Shown here piece by piece: positions 1-6,459 of a stretch of 20,248 nt of DNA. The notes under the pieces are model-generated. The model searched no databases. It was given only the letters and a program-made list of their open reading frames with translations, and was not told the origin of the DNA. The position numbers and the translations under genes are program-made. The stretch lies in NCBI GenBank assembly GCA_031376885.1, contig JANMEL010000187.1:1-20248 (forward strand), read 5' to 3'. Source of the DNA: Chamaesiphon sp031376885. GTDB lineage: Bacteria > Cyanobacteriota > Cyanobacteriia > Cyanobacteriales > Chamaesiphonaceae. Each line of letters starts with the position of its first letter. Position 1 is the stretch's first letter.

Positions 1-100
1 ATCTTCGACCTACTCGGCTTCGACTAAATAAATAAAAAATCCCCGCATAGCTATGCGGGGATTTTTTATTTATTTAGTCGAAGCCGAGTAGGTCGAAGAT
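1..100. repeat. Perfect 100-bp palindrome at the window edge
   Basis: Bases 1-50 are the exact reverse complement of bases 51-100. The centre (about 34-67) is a natural bidirectional terminator hairpin. The outer 27 bases of the right arm are the last eight codons plus stop of chlL, so the left arm encodes the same tail (IFDLLGFD, stop) on the plus strand. Two explanations fit. An assembler or chimeric read may have folded back through the hairpin at a contig end, or there may be a real tail-to-tail duplication of chlL. The position exactly at base 1 favours the artefact. The palindrome itself is certain; its origin is inference. Confidence 0.97.
34..67 (-). terminator. Rho-independent terminator of chlL
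   Basis: A GC-rich inverted repeat (ATCCCCGCAT, short AGCT centre, ATGCGGGGAT; bases 39-62) is flanked by an A-run on the left and a T-run on the right, so it can stop transcription from either side. It begins 7 bases past the chlL stop codon, which suits the end of the chlN-chlB-chlL unit. Confidence 0.85.
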
Positions 101-976
101 TTCGCGATCTTTGAGGGGTTCTACTACTAAGGGTTTGACATCTTCTAGCATTCCTTTGGCTAGTTTGAGATATTCTTGTTGTACCTCTAGAACTTCGGGA
201 TCTGGTTCCATTTCAAATACGGTACATTTTTTCAAACGACTGCGACGAATTGCATCGACGGTGCGGAAGTGAGCGAGGGTTTTGAGTCCGACTCGATCGT
301 TAAATTTGTCGATTTGGTCGGTGCCTTCACTGCGGTTGGCGATGATTCCACCGAGACGAACGCGATAGTTTTTGGCTTTGGATTGAATCGCGGCGACAAT
401 GCGATTCATGGCAAAGATTGAGTCGAAATCGTTGGCTGTGACGATTAAACAGTAGTGAGCGTGTTGTAATGGTGCGGCAAATCCACCGCAAACAACGTCA
501 CCCAATACGTCGAAAATTACCACGTCGGTATCTTCGAGGAGATGGTGTTCTTTGAGTAGTTTAACAGTTTGTCCGGTGACGTAGCCGCCACAGCCAGTAC
601 CTGCTGGAGGGCCACCTGCTTCGATACACATTACGCCGTTATAGCCTTCAAACATGAAGTCTTCGGGTTTGAGTTCTTCGGAGTGGAAATCGACGGTTTC
701 GAGGATGTCGATGACTGTGGGTACCATTTTCTTGGTGAGAGTAAAGGTACTGTCGTGTTTGGGGTCGCAGCCGATTTGGAGGACTCGTTTGCCGAGGTGG
801 GAGAATGCGGCGGAGAGGTTGGAGGAGGTGGTGGATTTGCCGATGCCGCCTTTGCCGTAGACGGCGATGACTAAGGCTCCTTCGATGATGCCCATTACGG
901 GGTCTTGATGGACTTGGACGCTACCTTCGCCGTCTTCGCATTTGGTGATTGATGGTGGGTGAGCTGCAACTGTCAT
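74..976 (-). CDS. chlL: Light-independent protochlorophyllide reductase, iron-sulfur ATP-binding subunit ChlL
   Basis: ChlL is the NifH-like homodimeric reductase of DPOR. It uses ATP and a bridging 4Fe-4S cluster to pass electrons to the ChlN-ChlB component, allowing chlorophyll synthesis in the dark. Seen in the 300-residue product: the P-loop GKGGIGKS (41-48), switch-region DPKHDS (71-76), and the two cluster cysteines C129 (in GTGCGG) and C163 (in VVCGG). The start ATG has an AGGAA ribosome site 7 bases upstream (984-988). The first ~33 residues precede the NifH core; an extension of this kind, and the ending DREIFDLLGFD, match what I recall of marine picocyanobacterial ChlL. The freshwater cyanobacterial protein starts directly at MKLAVYGKGG and ends differently. 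The gene is last in the chlN-chlB-chlL series and is followed by a strong terminator. Confidence 0.97.
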   Translation of the reverse strand: MTVAAHPPSITKCEDGEGSVQVHQDPVMGIIEGALVIAVYGKGGIGKSTTSSNLSAAFSHLGKRVLQIGCDPKHDSTFTLTKKMVPTVIDILETVDFHSEELKPEDFMFEGYNGVMCIEAGGPPAGTGCGGYVTGQTVKLLKEHHLLEDTDVVIFDVLGDVVCGGFAAPLQHAHYCLIVTANDFDSIFAMNRIVAAIQSKAKNYRVRLGGIIANRSEGTDQIDKFNDRVGLKTLAHFRTVDAIRRSRLKKCTVFEMEPDPEVLEVQQEYLKLAKGMLEDVKPLVVEPLKDREIFDLLGFD

Positions 977-1053
977 AAATAGGTTCCTAAATATTAATTA
1001 TTTCTTAGTTTTTTGAGATCCGTTGGCATTTCTTGTTGTGGCGAGAACCCGGA

Positions 1054-1103
1054 TCTGGGGGTTCCGACCCCCAGACCCCCCGTCGGGTGGGGGAGTGTCC
1101 CCC
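1054..1103. repeat. G/C-run hairpin cluster between chlB and chlL
   Basis: Two clean stem-loops lie in the 282-bp chlB-chlL gap. The first has a 9-bp stem, 1054-1062 with 1067-1075, and a TCCG loop. The second pairs GGGGGA (1089-1094) with TCCCCC (1098-1103) around a GTG loop. More C-runs follow up to about 1117. The arrangement looks like a dispersed REP-type repeat. Its place inside the transcript could affect how much chlL message is made relative to chlB, but that is inference. Confidence 0.6.
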
Positions 1104-1258
1104 CCCCGAACCCCCCCTCAAAGCATAGGTTGTTTGAGACGGTGGGGTGGATGTACGGCAGCTTTTGTTGGTGTGTGGGATGCGGGTTTTGTTGAGAGTG
1201 GGGATTGGAACCCTTTTCGGATTTGCATTTGCATTTCAATCCAAAATTCAAAATCCCC

Positions 1259-2923
1259 TCACTGTCCAATCTCGGCTTTGGCATCATAGAGGGTTTCTAC
1301 TGTGATGGAGGTGATGCCGCGATCGATCGCAAATTTTTCGGTATTGCGTTTGATTTTGCCGCGTACGAAGAAGGGAATCTTCTTCAATTCGGCTTCACCA
1401 TCGGCTGTCCATACCACCCCTTCTACAGCTACGGGAGTCATGACGGCTTGGTTAGAACTACCTGCTGCAATTTCTACCCGTTGCTCGATTGCCGCCTCTT
1501 TAGGCGCGTCGTGAGCGGGGGCACTGTGAAGATGGCTCATGTGTCCTTCGCCAAACTCGAAGTCTTCTTTGAACATGCCGATGAGATGTTCTTCCAAGCC
1601 CATCATTAAGGGATGCACCCAGTCATCAAAAATCACATTCGCACCTTCCCAACCCATTTGGGGTGAGTACCGTGCGGGGACATCTTGAACGTGAATTGGT
1701 GCGGAAATGACGGCACAGGGGATCGCCAGACGTTTGGAGATATGGCGTTCCATTTGGGTACCCAATACTAGTTCGGGTGCGGCGGCGGCGATGGCTTCTT
1801 CTACTGCTAGGTAGTCGTCACTAATTACGGCTTCGATGCCGTGTTTTTTGGCGACTTCTCGCACTTCCCGCGCAAATTCACGGCTGTATGTGCCGATACC
1901 GACGAGGGTAAATCCTAGTTCTTCTGTCGCCATCCGTGCGGCGGCGAGTACGTGAGTTGCATCGCCAAAGATAAAGACGCGCTTGCCTGTAAGATAGGTG
2001 GAGTCTACCGATCGAGAGTACCAAGGCAATCTCGAAGCACTTACTTCTGCTGAGGATGAAACTCTGGCTGCGTCCCAATTTCCCAGGGTATCGGCTTGAC
2101 TGCGAGCTAATGCTTGACTGACATCAATCTCGGCAACTTTGCCAATCTCGGCGATAAAGTCGCGAGTCGCACCGACTCCAATCGGGACGGTTTTGATAAC
2201 TGGTTGTCCGAAGCTGCGAGTCAGCCAGGTACAGGTAGTCAGAGCGATTTCAGGATAGAGGCAAATATTAAAGTCGGCATCGGGAATCCGCATGAGGTCA
2301 TCGGGGGTGGCTCCCATTGGGGCGACAACATTTACATCTACGCCAATTTCGGCGAGGAGTTTCATCACTTCCCGAATGTCATCTCGACAGCGGAAACCGA
2401 GTGCTGTGGGGCCGATTATATTGGCTTTGGGGCGAATATTTGCGTCCCGTTTGGCGCGTGGGGTATTTGGTGCGGGAACGACTGGGAGTAATAGGGTACG
2501 GACTAGGTGATAAAGGGTTTCACTCGCGCCCCAGTTTTCTTTTTTGGAGTAGGCAGGTAGTTCTAGGCTGACTACTGGGATTGGTAATCCCATGCTTTTG
2601 GCTAGGGAACCTGGTTGATCTTGGATCAGTTCGGCTGTACAGCTTTCACCCACTAGCATCACTTGGGGTTTGAACCGATTGTAGGCATCCATGACGGAGG
2701 TTTTGACCATTTCTGCCGTGTCGCCACCGAGATCCCGTGCCTGAAAGGTAGTATAGGTGACTGGGGGACGGCGATCGCGTCTTTCGATCATCGTAAATAA
2801 TAAATCTGCATAGGTATCACCCTGGGGTGCATGGAGCACGTAATGCACTCCTTCCATTGCAGTCGCAATCCGCATCGCCCCTACATGAGGAGGCCCTTCG
2901 TAAGTCCACAGTGTCAATTCCAT
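1259..2923 (-). CDS. chlB: Light-independent protochlorophyllide reductase subunit ChlB
   Basis: ChlB pairs with ChlN to form the catalytic N2B2 tetramer that reduces the C17-C18 double bond of protochlorophyllide. The 554-residue product starts MELTLWTYEGPPHVGAMRIA. Asp36 (in QGDTYAD) sits where the unusual aspartate ligand of the NB 4Fe-4S cluster is known in this family, the other three ligands coming from ChlN. The SVDS stretch around residue 307 is a likely site for the catalytic aspartate (inference). The last ~45 residues (from PFFVRGKIKRN) are the small C-terminal domain of DPOR B subunits. The N-terminus is of the BchB/marine ChlB type, not the MKLAYWMYAGPAHIG type of most cyanobacteria. 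No clear Shine-Dalgarno precedes the ATG. The gene lies 199 bp downstream of chlN. Confidence 0.96.
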   Translation of the reverse strand: MELTLWTYEGPPHVGAMRIATAMEGVHYVLHAPQGDTYADLLFTMIERRDRRPPVTYTTFQARDLGGDTAEMVKTSVMDAYNRFKPQVMLVGESCTAELIQDQPGSLAKSMGLPIPVVSLELPAYSKKENWGASETLYHLVRTLLLPVVPAPNTPRAKRDANIRPKANIIGPTALGFRCRDDIREVMKLLAEIGVDVNVVAPMGATPDDLMRIPDADFNICLYPEIALTTCTWLTRSFGQPVIKTVPIGVGATRDFIAEIGKVAEIDVSQALARSQADTLGNWDAARVSSSAEVSASRLPWYSRSVDSTYLTGKRVFIFGDATHVLAAARMATEELGFTLVGIGTYSREFAREVREVAKKHGIEAVISDDYLAVEEAIAAAAPELVLGTQMERHISKRLAIPCAVISAPIHVQDVPARYSPQMGWEGANVIFDDWVHPLMMGLEEHLIGMFKEDFEFGEGHMSHLHSAPAHDAPKEAAIEQRVEIAAGSSNQAVMTPVAVEGVVWTADGEAELKKIPFFVRGKIKRNTEKFAIDRGITSITVETLYDAKAEIGQ

Positions 2924-2985
2924 AGTTTTTTATAATTATTTAGCGATCGATCTTCTTAGTAGTCGGCAAAGGGGATGAAGACCCA

Positions 2986-3088
2986 CCCCCAGCCCCTCCG
3001 AGGAGGGGAGCCAGCCCCTAGTGATGTTTACAGTTTCTAGGAGTGAAGGCGAGGATCTAGCAATCCCCTCCTCGGAGGGGGCAGGGGG
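2986..3088. repeat. Inverted-repeat element between chlN and chlB
   Basis: A 17-bp perfect inverted repeat (2993-3009 with 3064-3080, core CCCCTCCGAGGAGGGGA) encloses about 54 bases. Imperfect G/C-run extensions lie on both sides. Each arm can also fold on itself (CCCCTCC, GA loop, GGAGGGG). This is the shape of a REP/BIME or small MITE. It occupies most of the 199-bp chlN-chlB gap and could act as an attenuating or mRNA-stabilising structure. Confidence 0.7.
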
Positions 3089-3122
3089 CGTTGCACTGAG
3101 CATAGCCGAAGTGTGGGTTCTC

Positions 3123-4400
3123 TTAAACCGTCAACCGTCTTCGCCGCTCCAATGGACGGGCGAATAACTCAGCTAAATCGGCGGCTTGATTGTAGCCCTG
3201 AATGGGGGAGAACACTAGTTCGATCGACCATTTAGTCGCCATCCCTTCAGCTTCGAGGGGATTTGCCAAACCTAGACCACAGACGGTAATATCGGGTCTA
3301 GCCTCCCGACAGCGATCGAGTTGTTTCTCCACATCTTGCCCTTCGGATAACAGGGTACCTTCGGGTAGAAGTTTAATCTCGCTATCCATCAACATGCGAT
3401 CGATATAAGGCATCCCTACTTCGACCAATTCCATCCCACATTCTCTCGCCAGAAACCGACCCAAGGGAATCTCTAACTGGGAGTCGGGGAACAGGAAGGC
3501 TTTTTTACCATTTAGGACTTGACGATAGCGTTCTAGGGCAGATTTACCGCGAGTAACAGATGGCGCGATCGCATCTTCAAAGGTTGCAGCGTCAATATTC
3601 CAAGCCGTCGCCGCAGTCTGCAACCAAGCCGTCGTCCCTTCAATTCCCAAGGGGTAGGGGGATGGTAATAGGGTACCGCCTCGTTGGATCAGCGCACGAA
3701 CTGTTTCGCTCAAAAAGGGCTGTGCTAGGAGCAATTTCGTCTGTTTGCCGATCGGCGGTAAATTCGCCGCTCGACGGGGTGGGAAGAAATAAACAGGGCC
3801 GATGCCCATTTTGTCAAATAATCTTTGGAATTGGTCTTCGACGACATCTGCCAAACTTCCTACCACCATCAACCCAGGTTCATCATTCTTGGGTAATACT
3901 GGCACCATCGACCCCAGACAAGCATCTTCGCCTTGAGTGAAAGTAGTTTCGATGCCGCTACCCGAATAATTTAGCACCCGCACCTTGGGGAAAAACCGCT
4001 GATTGAGCCGCTCTGATGCTTTTGCCAGATCTAGTTTAATTACTTCCGAAGGACAGGAGCCGACCAAAAATAGTGTACCAATATCGGGACGACGAGCGAG
4101 TAACTGATCTACGACTCGATCGAGTTCTTCATTGGCATCTACCAAACCAGCCAAATCTCGTTCGCCCAGAATCGCAGTCCCAAACCGAGGTTCGGCGAAA
4201 ATCATCACTCCCGCCGCTGACTGAATCAAGTGAGCGCAGGTACGCGAACCGACTACCAGAAAAAAAGCATCCTGCATTTTCCGATGCAGCCAGACAATGC
4301 CTGTCAAGCCGCAGAATACCTCTCTTTGTCCCCGCTCTTTAAGTACGGGCATCGTCGTGTTTGTTTGAACTGGAACTTCCGTGCAAGGCTCTAAAGCCAT
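3123..4400 (-). CDS. chlN: Light-independent protochlorophyllide reductase subunit ChlN
   Basis: ChlN is the NifD-like partner of ChlB in the catalytic component of DPOR. The 425-residue product has three cysteines at the places where the NB cluster is bound: C30 (REVFCGLTG), C55 (GSRTCAHLI) and C116 (VGSCPSEVI). Other family hallmarks are FTQGED and the ending FSPIQGYNQAADLAELFARPL. As with its neighbours, the sequence is of the BchN/marine picocyanobacterial type: freshwater ChlN has CPISCVAWLYQK where this has CGLTGIVWLHRK. The ATG has a good ribosome site, AAAGGAG at 4409-4415, 8 bases upstream. It is the first gene of the chlN-chlB-chlL series, an order I also recall from Prochlorococcus. 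Confidence 0.97.
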   Translation of the reverse strand: MALEPCTEVPVQTNTTMPVLKERGQREVFCGLTGIVWLHRKMQDAFFLVVGSRTCAHLIQSAAGVMIFAEPRFGTAILGERDLAGLVDANEELDRVVDQLLARRPDIGTLFLVGSCPSEVIKLDLAKASERLNQRFFPKVRVLNYSGSGIETTFTQGEDACLGSMVPVLPKNDEPGLMVVGSLADVVEDQFQRLFDKMGIGPVYFFPPRRAANLPPIGKQTKLLLAQPFLSETVRALIQRGGTLLPSPYPLGIEGTTAWLQTAATAWNIDAATFEDAIAPSVTRGKSALERYRQVLNGKKAFLFPDSQLEIPLGRFLARECGMELVEVGMPYIDRMLMDSEIKLLPEGTLLSEGQDVEKQLDRCREARPDITVCGLGLANPLEAEGMATKWSIELVFSPIQGYNQAADLAELFARPLERRRRLTV

Positions 4401-4753
4401 GTTTTGCTCTCCTTTTGGGCTAAAACCCGATTTCTTAATAAAGCTATGCCCTAACTCATCAAGGGAGCCATGCCATGTCTTGTGTCAACGTGTCCGAACC
4501 GCAGAGCCATCGATAAATTAGTTCTCTTTACTATATTTACGAATCCCCAGAGTCAGGGTAAAAAGTTGCAAAGGTTTACAGGGGAGTTGGGAGAGTGGGA
4601 GTTGGGGGTTCGGTAGTTCGGCTACGCTCACTAACCGTATTGATGCCGACATGGAGGTTATTTGTGGGTTGGGCGGGTTTTGTTTCGACATTTTTATTAT
4701 TAAGCACAAATTGCTGGCATAAACCAGCTCCTACGGATCTGTATGTAGAGATT
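4401..4753. promoter_or_regulatory. chlN upstream region and REP repeat
   Basis: This 353-bp stretch has no credible gene. Bases 4401-4520 are the leader of chlN and must hold its promoter. A TTGACA is present on the minus strand near 4480, but no convincing -10 box follows at the right spacing. Bases 4560-4620 are G-rich low-complexity sequence. Bases 4640-4757 are the first copy of the RAYT-associated repeat, described separately. Confidence 0.45.
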
Positions 4754-4757
4754 TTAC
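4640..4757 (+). repeat. RAYT-associated REP-type repeat, copy C1
   Basis: About 118 bp, running from TTGATGCCGACATGGAGG through GGGTTGGGCGGGTTTTGTTT and GCTGGCATAAACCAGC to GATTTTAC. It is a diverged direct repeat of 5457-5575 and an inverted relative of the copies at 5326-5414 and 5636-5724. It ends on the stop codon of the adjacent transposase. Confidence 0.85.
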
Positions 4758-5269
4758 CGAATTTTATGATTAACGTCTGTCTGCCAATTTATGGGATTGT
4801 CAATAATATATTGTCTGACATAATTTAATTCTGCTTCGGTTCTAATAATGCGCTCGTAATAGTTTCTTTGCCAAACAGGAACGCCCTTCAATTTGCGAAT
4901 CTTGTTGATTGCTCTTGCGGAGAATGTTTTAAAACTGCCGATGACTTCTGAAATTGACTTGCTATCCTCGTTGGTGTAGCCTCGCTCGTGGAGAATCGAT
5001 AAATCCAATACAATAATCCCATGCAAGTGATTTGGCATGACTACCGATCTATCTATAATTAGATTTGAATGATGTCTTGCTAATTTCTGCCAATGTAATT
5101 CAGCAATATGCCCTAATTCATTTAGCACCATTGTTCGATCGATAATATCGCCAAATAGTTGTTCTCGTTCGTGAGTGCAAATAGTAATAAAATAAGCCCC
5201 ATCGGTTGAGTAATCATATCCTTTCAGCCGGATCGAACGTCGATGATGAAATTCGGGATTATAGTTCAT
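4754..5269 (-). CDS. REP-associated tyrosine transposase (RAYT, Y1/IS200-like)
   Basis: RAYTs are single-copy relatives of IS200/IS605 transposases thought to mobilise or maintain REP palindromes in their host genome. The 171-residue product opens with the family signature HHRRSIRLKGYDYS and continues to AYFITICTHERE. It carries the HUH metal-binding motif in VMPNHLHGII and the catalytic tyrosine region in VWQRNYYERIIR, followed by the usual C-terminal YIIDNPINW. All core motifs are intact, so it may be active. REP-type repeats flank it: one abuts its stop codon and the inverted copy starts about 57 bp upstream of its start. The second RAYT in the window (12854-13405) is clearly related but diverged, so they are different lineages rather than a recent duplication. 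Confidence 0.9.
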   Translation of the reverse strand: MNYNPEFHHRRSIRLKGYDYSTDGAYFITICTHEREQLFGDIIDRTMVLNELGHIAELHWQKLARHHSNLIIDRSVVMPNHLHGIIVLDLSILHERGYTNEDSKSISEVIGSFKTFSARAINKIRKLKGVPVWQRNYYERIIRTEAELNYVRQYIIDNPINWQTDVNHKIR

Positions 5270-5325
5270 TATCTCAGAAAATCTAAATGCGATCGAACAA
5301 ATTATAAATTATTTTATACCCAACT

Positions 5326-5414
5326 CGCCTGTACACAAACCCGTAGGGGCTGGTTTATGCTAACTAATATCCCTGTGCAATCAACCCATGAACAAAACCC
5401 GCCCAACCCCACCA
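5326..5414 (-). repeat. RAYT-associated REP-type repeat, copy A
   Basis: 89 bp from CGCCTGTACACAAACCCGTA to CCCAACCCCACCAG. It differs from the copy at 5636-5724 at only two positions. Its reverse complement carries the same core landmarks (GGTTGGGCGGGTTTTGTT, then GCATAAACCAGCCCCTACGG) as the plus-oriented copies. Confidence 0.93.
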
Positions 5415-5456
5415 GAATTTAACAACCATCGCTACATTGTATCTTTGACGATCGAA

Positions 5457-5575
5457 TTGATACCGACATGGATGTTGTTAGTGGGGTTGGGCGGGTTTTG
5501 TTTGGATGTTGTTGTTATTAAGCATAAATTGCTGGCATAAACCCGCCCCTACGGATCTGTGTGTGGATATTTTAC
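5457..5575 (+). repeat. RAYT-associated REP-type repeat, copy C2
   Basis: About 119 bp, diverged direct repeat of 4640-4757, sharing the landmarks GGTTGGGCGGGTTTTGTT, AAATTGCTGGCATAAACC and CCTACGGATCTGT. It lies head to head with copy A, so the A-C2 pair (5326-5575) forms a large imperfect palindrome, as in BIMEs. Confidence 0.85.
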
Positions 5576-5635
5576 ACCCCACCCGTTGGCGTTGGCGAAG
5601 CCTTTGCCTCAGCAAAAGCCTCTCCTTTGGAGAAT

Positions 5636-5724
5636 CGCCTGTACACAAACCCGTAGGGGCTGGTTTATGCTAACTAATATCCCTGTGCAATTAACCCATG
5701 AACAAAACCTGCCCAACCCCACCA
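5636..5724 (-). repeat. RAYT-associated REP-type repeat, copy B
   Basis: 89 bp, near-identical direct repeat of 5326-5414 (two mismatches, T for C near 5692 and T for C near 5710). The near identity implies recent duplication or gene conversion. Confidence 0.93.
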
Positions 5725-5829
5725 GCAATAATCGATAATCGGGAGTTCGGTCACGACAAGGACATTTCTAAAATAATATCGATCGTTGTTGGGTAGCTCT
5801 AATCCCTAACCCCTTTTTGGCTAAATCTC

Positions 5830-5854
5830 AAAAAAAAAATGCCGCAAAGCGGCA
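5830..5854 (-). terminator. Rho-independent terminator downstream of the FGE-domain gene
   Basis: On the minus strand TGCCGC, a TTT loop and GCGGCA form a perfect 6-bp stem followed by ten Ts. It starts about 36 bases after the stop codon at 5890. Because DGR target genes often have a DNA hairpin just past the variable region, this stem could serve both roles, but the distance and loop do not specifically support that. Confidence 0.88.
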
Positions 5855-5889
5855 ATATAGATCGGAAAGAGGGAAAGAGTGCAAAAGTA

Positions 5890-6447
5890 CTAAGGGAATC
5901 CTGGGGAAGGGAGAGAGACAACCCGAAAACCGCAGTAGTAGTACCGATAGACGCGCGCGCTCCTGTAGCGATACGAGCTGCGACAGTTCACGGGATTGAG
6001 GTCCCACGAACCACCGCGCAGCAGTTGAGAACGATTATCATTCTCAATCCAAGCACTGCCATCTGTCGGTGCGCCATTGTAATTGTCATGCCATGTATCG
6101 AGACACCATTCCCAAACATTTCCGTGCATGTCGTACAATCCAAAAGCATTGGCGGGAAAAGTACCGACATCGGTAGTTTGCCCTTTACCACTAAAAGTAG
6201 CCTGATTTGCGGTCAGGGTGTCGCCAAACGAGAAGGAAGTGGTCGTTCCGGCTCTACAGCCATATTCCCACTGACTCTCGCTAGGGAGGCTATATTGCGC
6301 CCCTGTGAGTTGGGATAGTTTTTGACAAAAAGCAATTGCATCATCCCAGCTCACTTTTTCGACAGGGCGATTGTCGCCTTTAAAGTGACTTGGATTGTTG
6401 CCCATGACGGCTTGATATTGCCCTTGAGTGATGGGGTATTTGCCCAT
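5890..6447 (-). CDS. FGE-sulfatase (C-type-lectin-like) domain fragment with a DGR-like variable 3' end
   Basis: This 185-residue reading frame is the bulk of an FGE-sulfatase domain: MGKYPITQGQYQAVMG, WDDAIAFCQKL, LPSESQWEYGCRAG, FGLYDMHGNVWEWC, RGGSW and GFRVV occur in the family's order. It is in the same frame as the larger gene upstream, separated only by a TAA at 6457-6459. It therefore looks like the C-terminal part of one 1026-residue protein rather than a separate gene, and no ribosome site precedes the ATG at 6447. The cysteine pair of true formylglycine-generating enzymes (human C336/C341 region) is not present, so a binding rather than catalytic role is likely. The last ~33 codons before the C-terminal tail have the adenine-derived codon pattern of a DGR variable region. 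Expression of this part depends on readthrough or an internal start. Confidence 0.8.
   Translation of the reverse strand: MGKYPITQGQYQAVMGNNPSHFKGDNRPVEKVSWDDAIAFCQKLSQLTGAQYSLPSESQWEYGCRAGTTTSFSFGDTLTANQATFSGKGQTTDVGTFPANAFGLYDMHGNVWEWCLDTWHDNYNGAPTDGSAWIENDNRSQLLRGGSWDLNPVNCRSSYRYRSARVYRYYYCGFRVVSLPSPGFP
5917..6006 (-). other. Candidate DGR variable region (VR)
   Basis: After RGGSW the codons are GAC, CTC, AAT, CCC, GTG, AAC, then TGT CGC AGC TCG TAT CGC TAC AGG AGC, then GCG CGC GTC TAT CGG TAC TAC TAC TGC up to GGT TTT CGG. Most variable positions are NNC or NNT codons that can arise from AAC or AAT by changing adenines only. The fixed codons (CGC, AGG, CGG, GGT, TTT) are those kept in cyanobacterial DGR templates as I recall them. 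The location at the extreme 3' end of a C-type-lectin-fold gene is the classic site. No reverse transcriptase and no template repeat was seen in the window, so the call rests on pattern only; ordinary FGE domains also vary here. Confidence 0.55.
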
Positions 6448-6456
6448 ATGGAAGGG

Positions 6457-6459
6457 TTA
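6457..6459 (-). other. In-frame TAA splitting the FGE-domain gene
   Basis: The minus-strand reading is CAG GTA AAC GTC TAA CCC TTC CAT ATG GGC AAA TAC. Without the stop it gives HQVNV-x-PFHMGKYPITQ, continuous with the FGE domain; family members usually have lysine (AAA or AAG) at x. A single A-to-T change explains the stop. No frame change is involved. Confidence 0.88.

Larger units (their letters stand above)
5270..5889. other. 620-bp intergenic repeat island
   Basis: No gene is supported here. It holds the RAYT upstream leader (5270-5325), three copies of the REP-type repeat (5326-5414, 5457-5575, 5636-5724), and a short dispersed cyanobacterial motif around 5590-5636 (GCGTTGGCGAAGCC ... 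CTCCTTTGGAGAATCGC). The terminator for the gene to the right lies at 5830-5854. Bases 5725-5829 show nothing recognisable. Confidence 0.7.

Noticed and set aside
1205..2571. Plus-strand frames opposite chlB
   Set aside because: They are antisense shadows of a well-supported gene and show no family motifs.
4640..5724. Direct and inverted repeats considered as a CRISPR array
   Set aside because: Units are about 90-120 bp, irregularly spaced and in both orientations beside a RAYT; there are no short regular repeats with unique spacers and no cas genes.
5890..6447. A true formylglycine-generating enzyme (sulfatase activator)
   Set aside because: The catalytic cysteine pair expected near RGGSW is missing and the domain sits at the end of a TPR/coiled-coil protein; a binding fold is a better reading.
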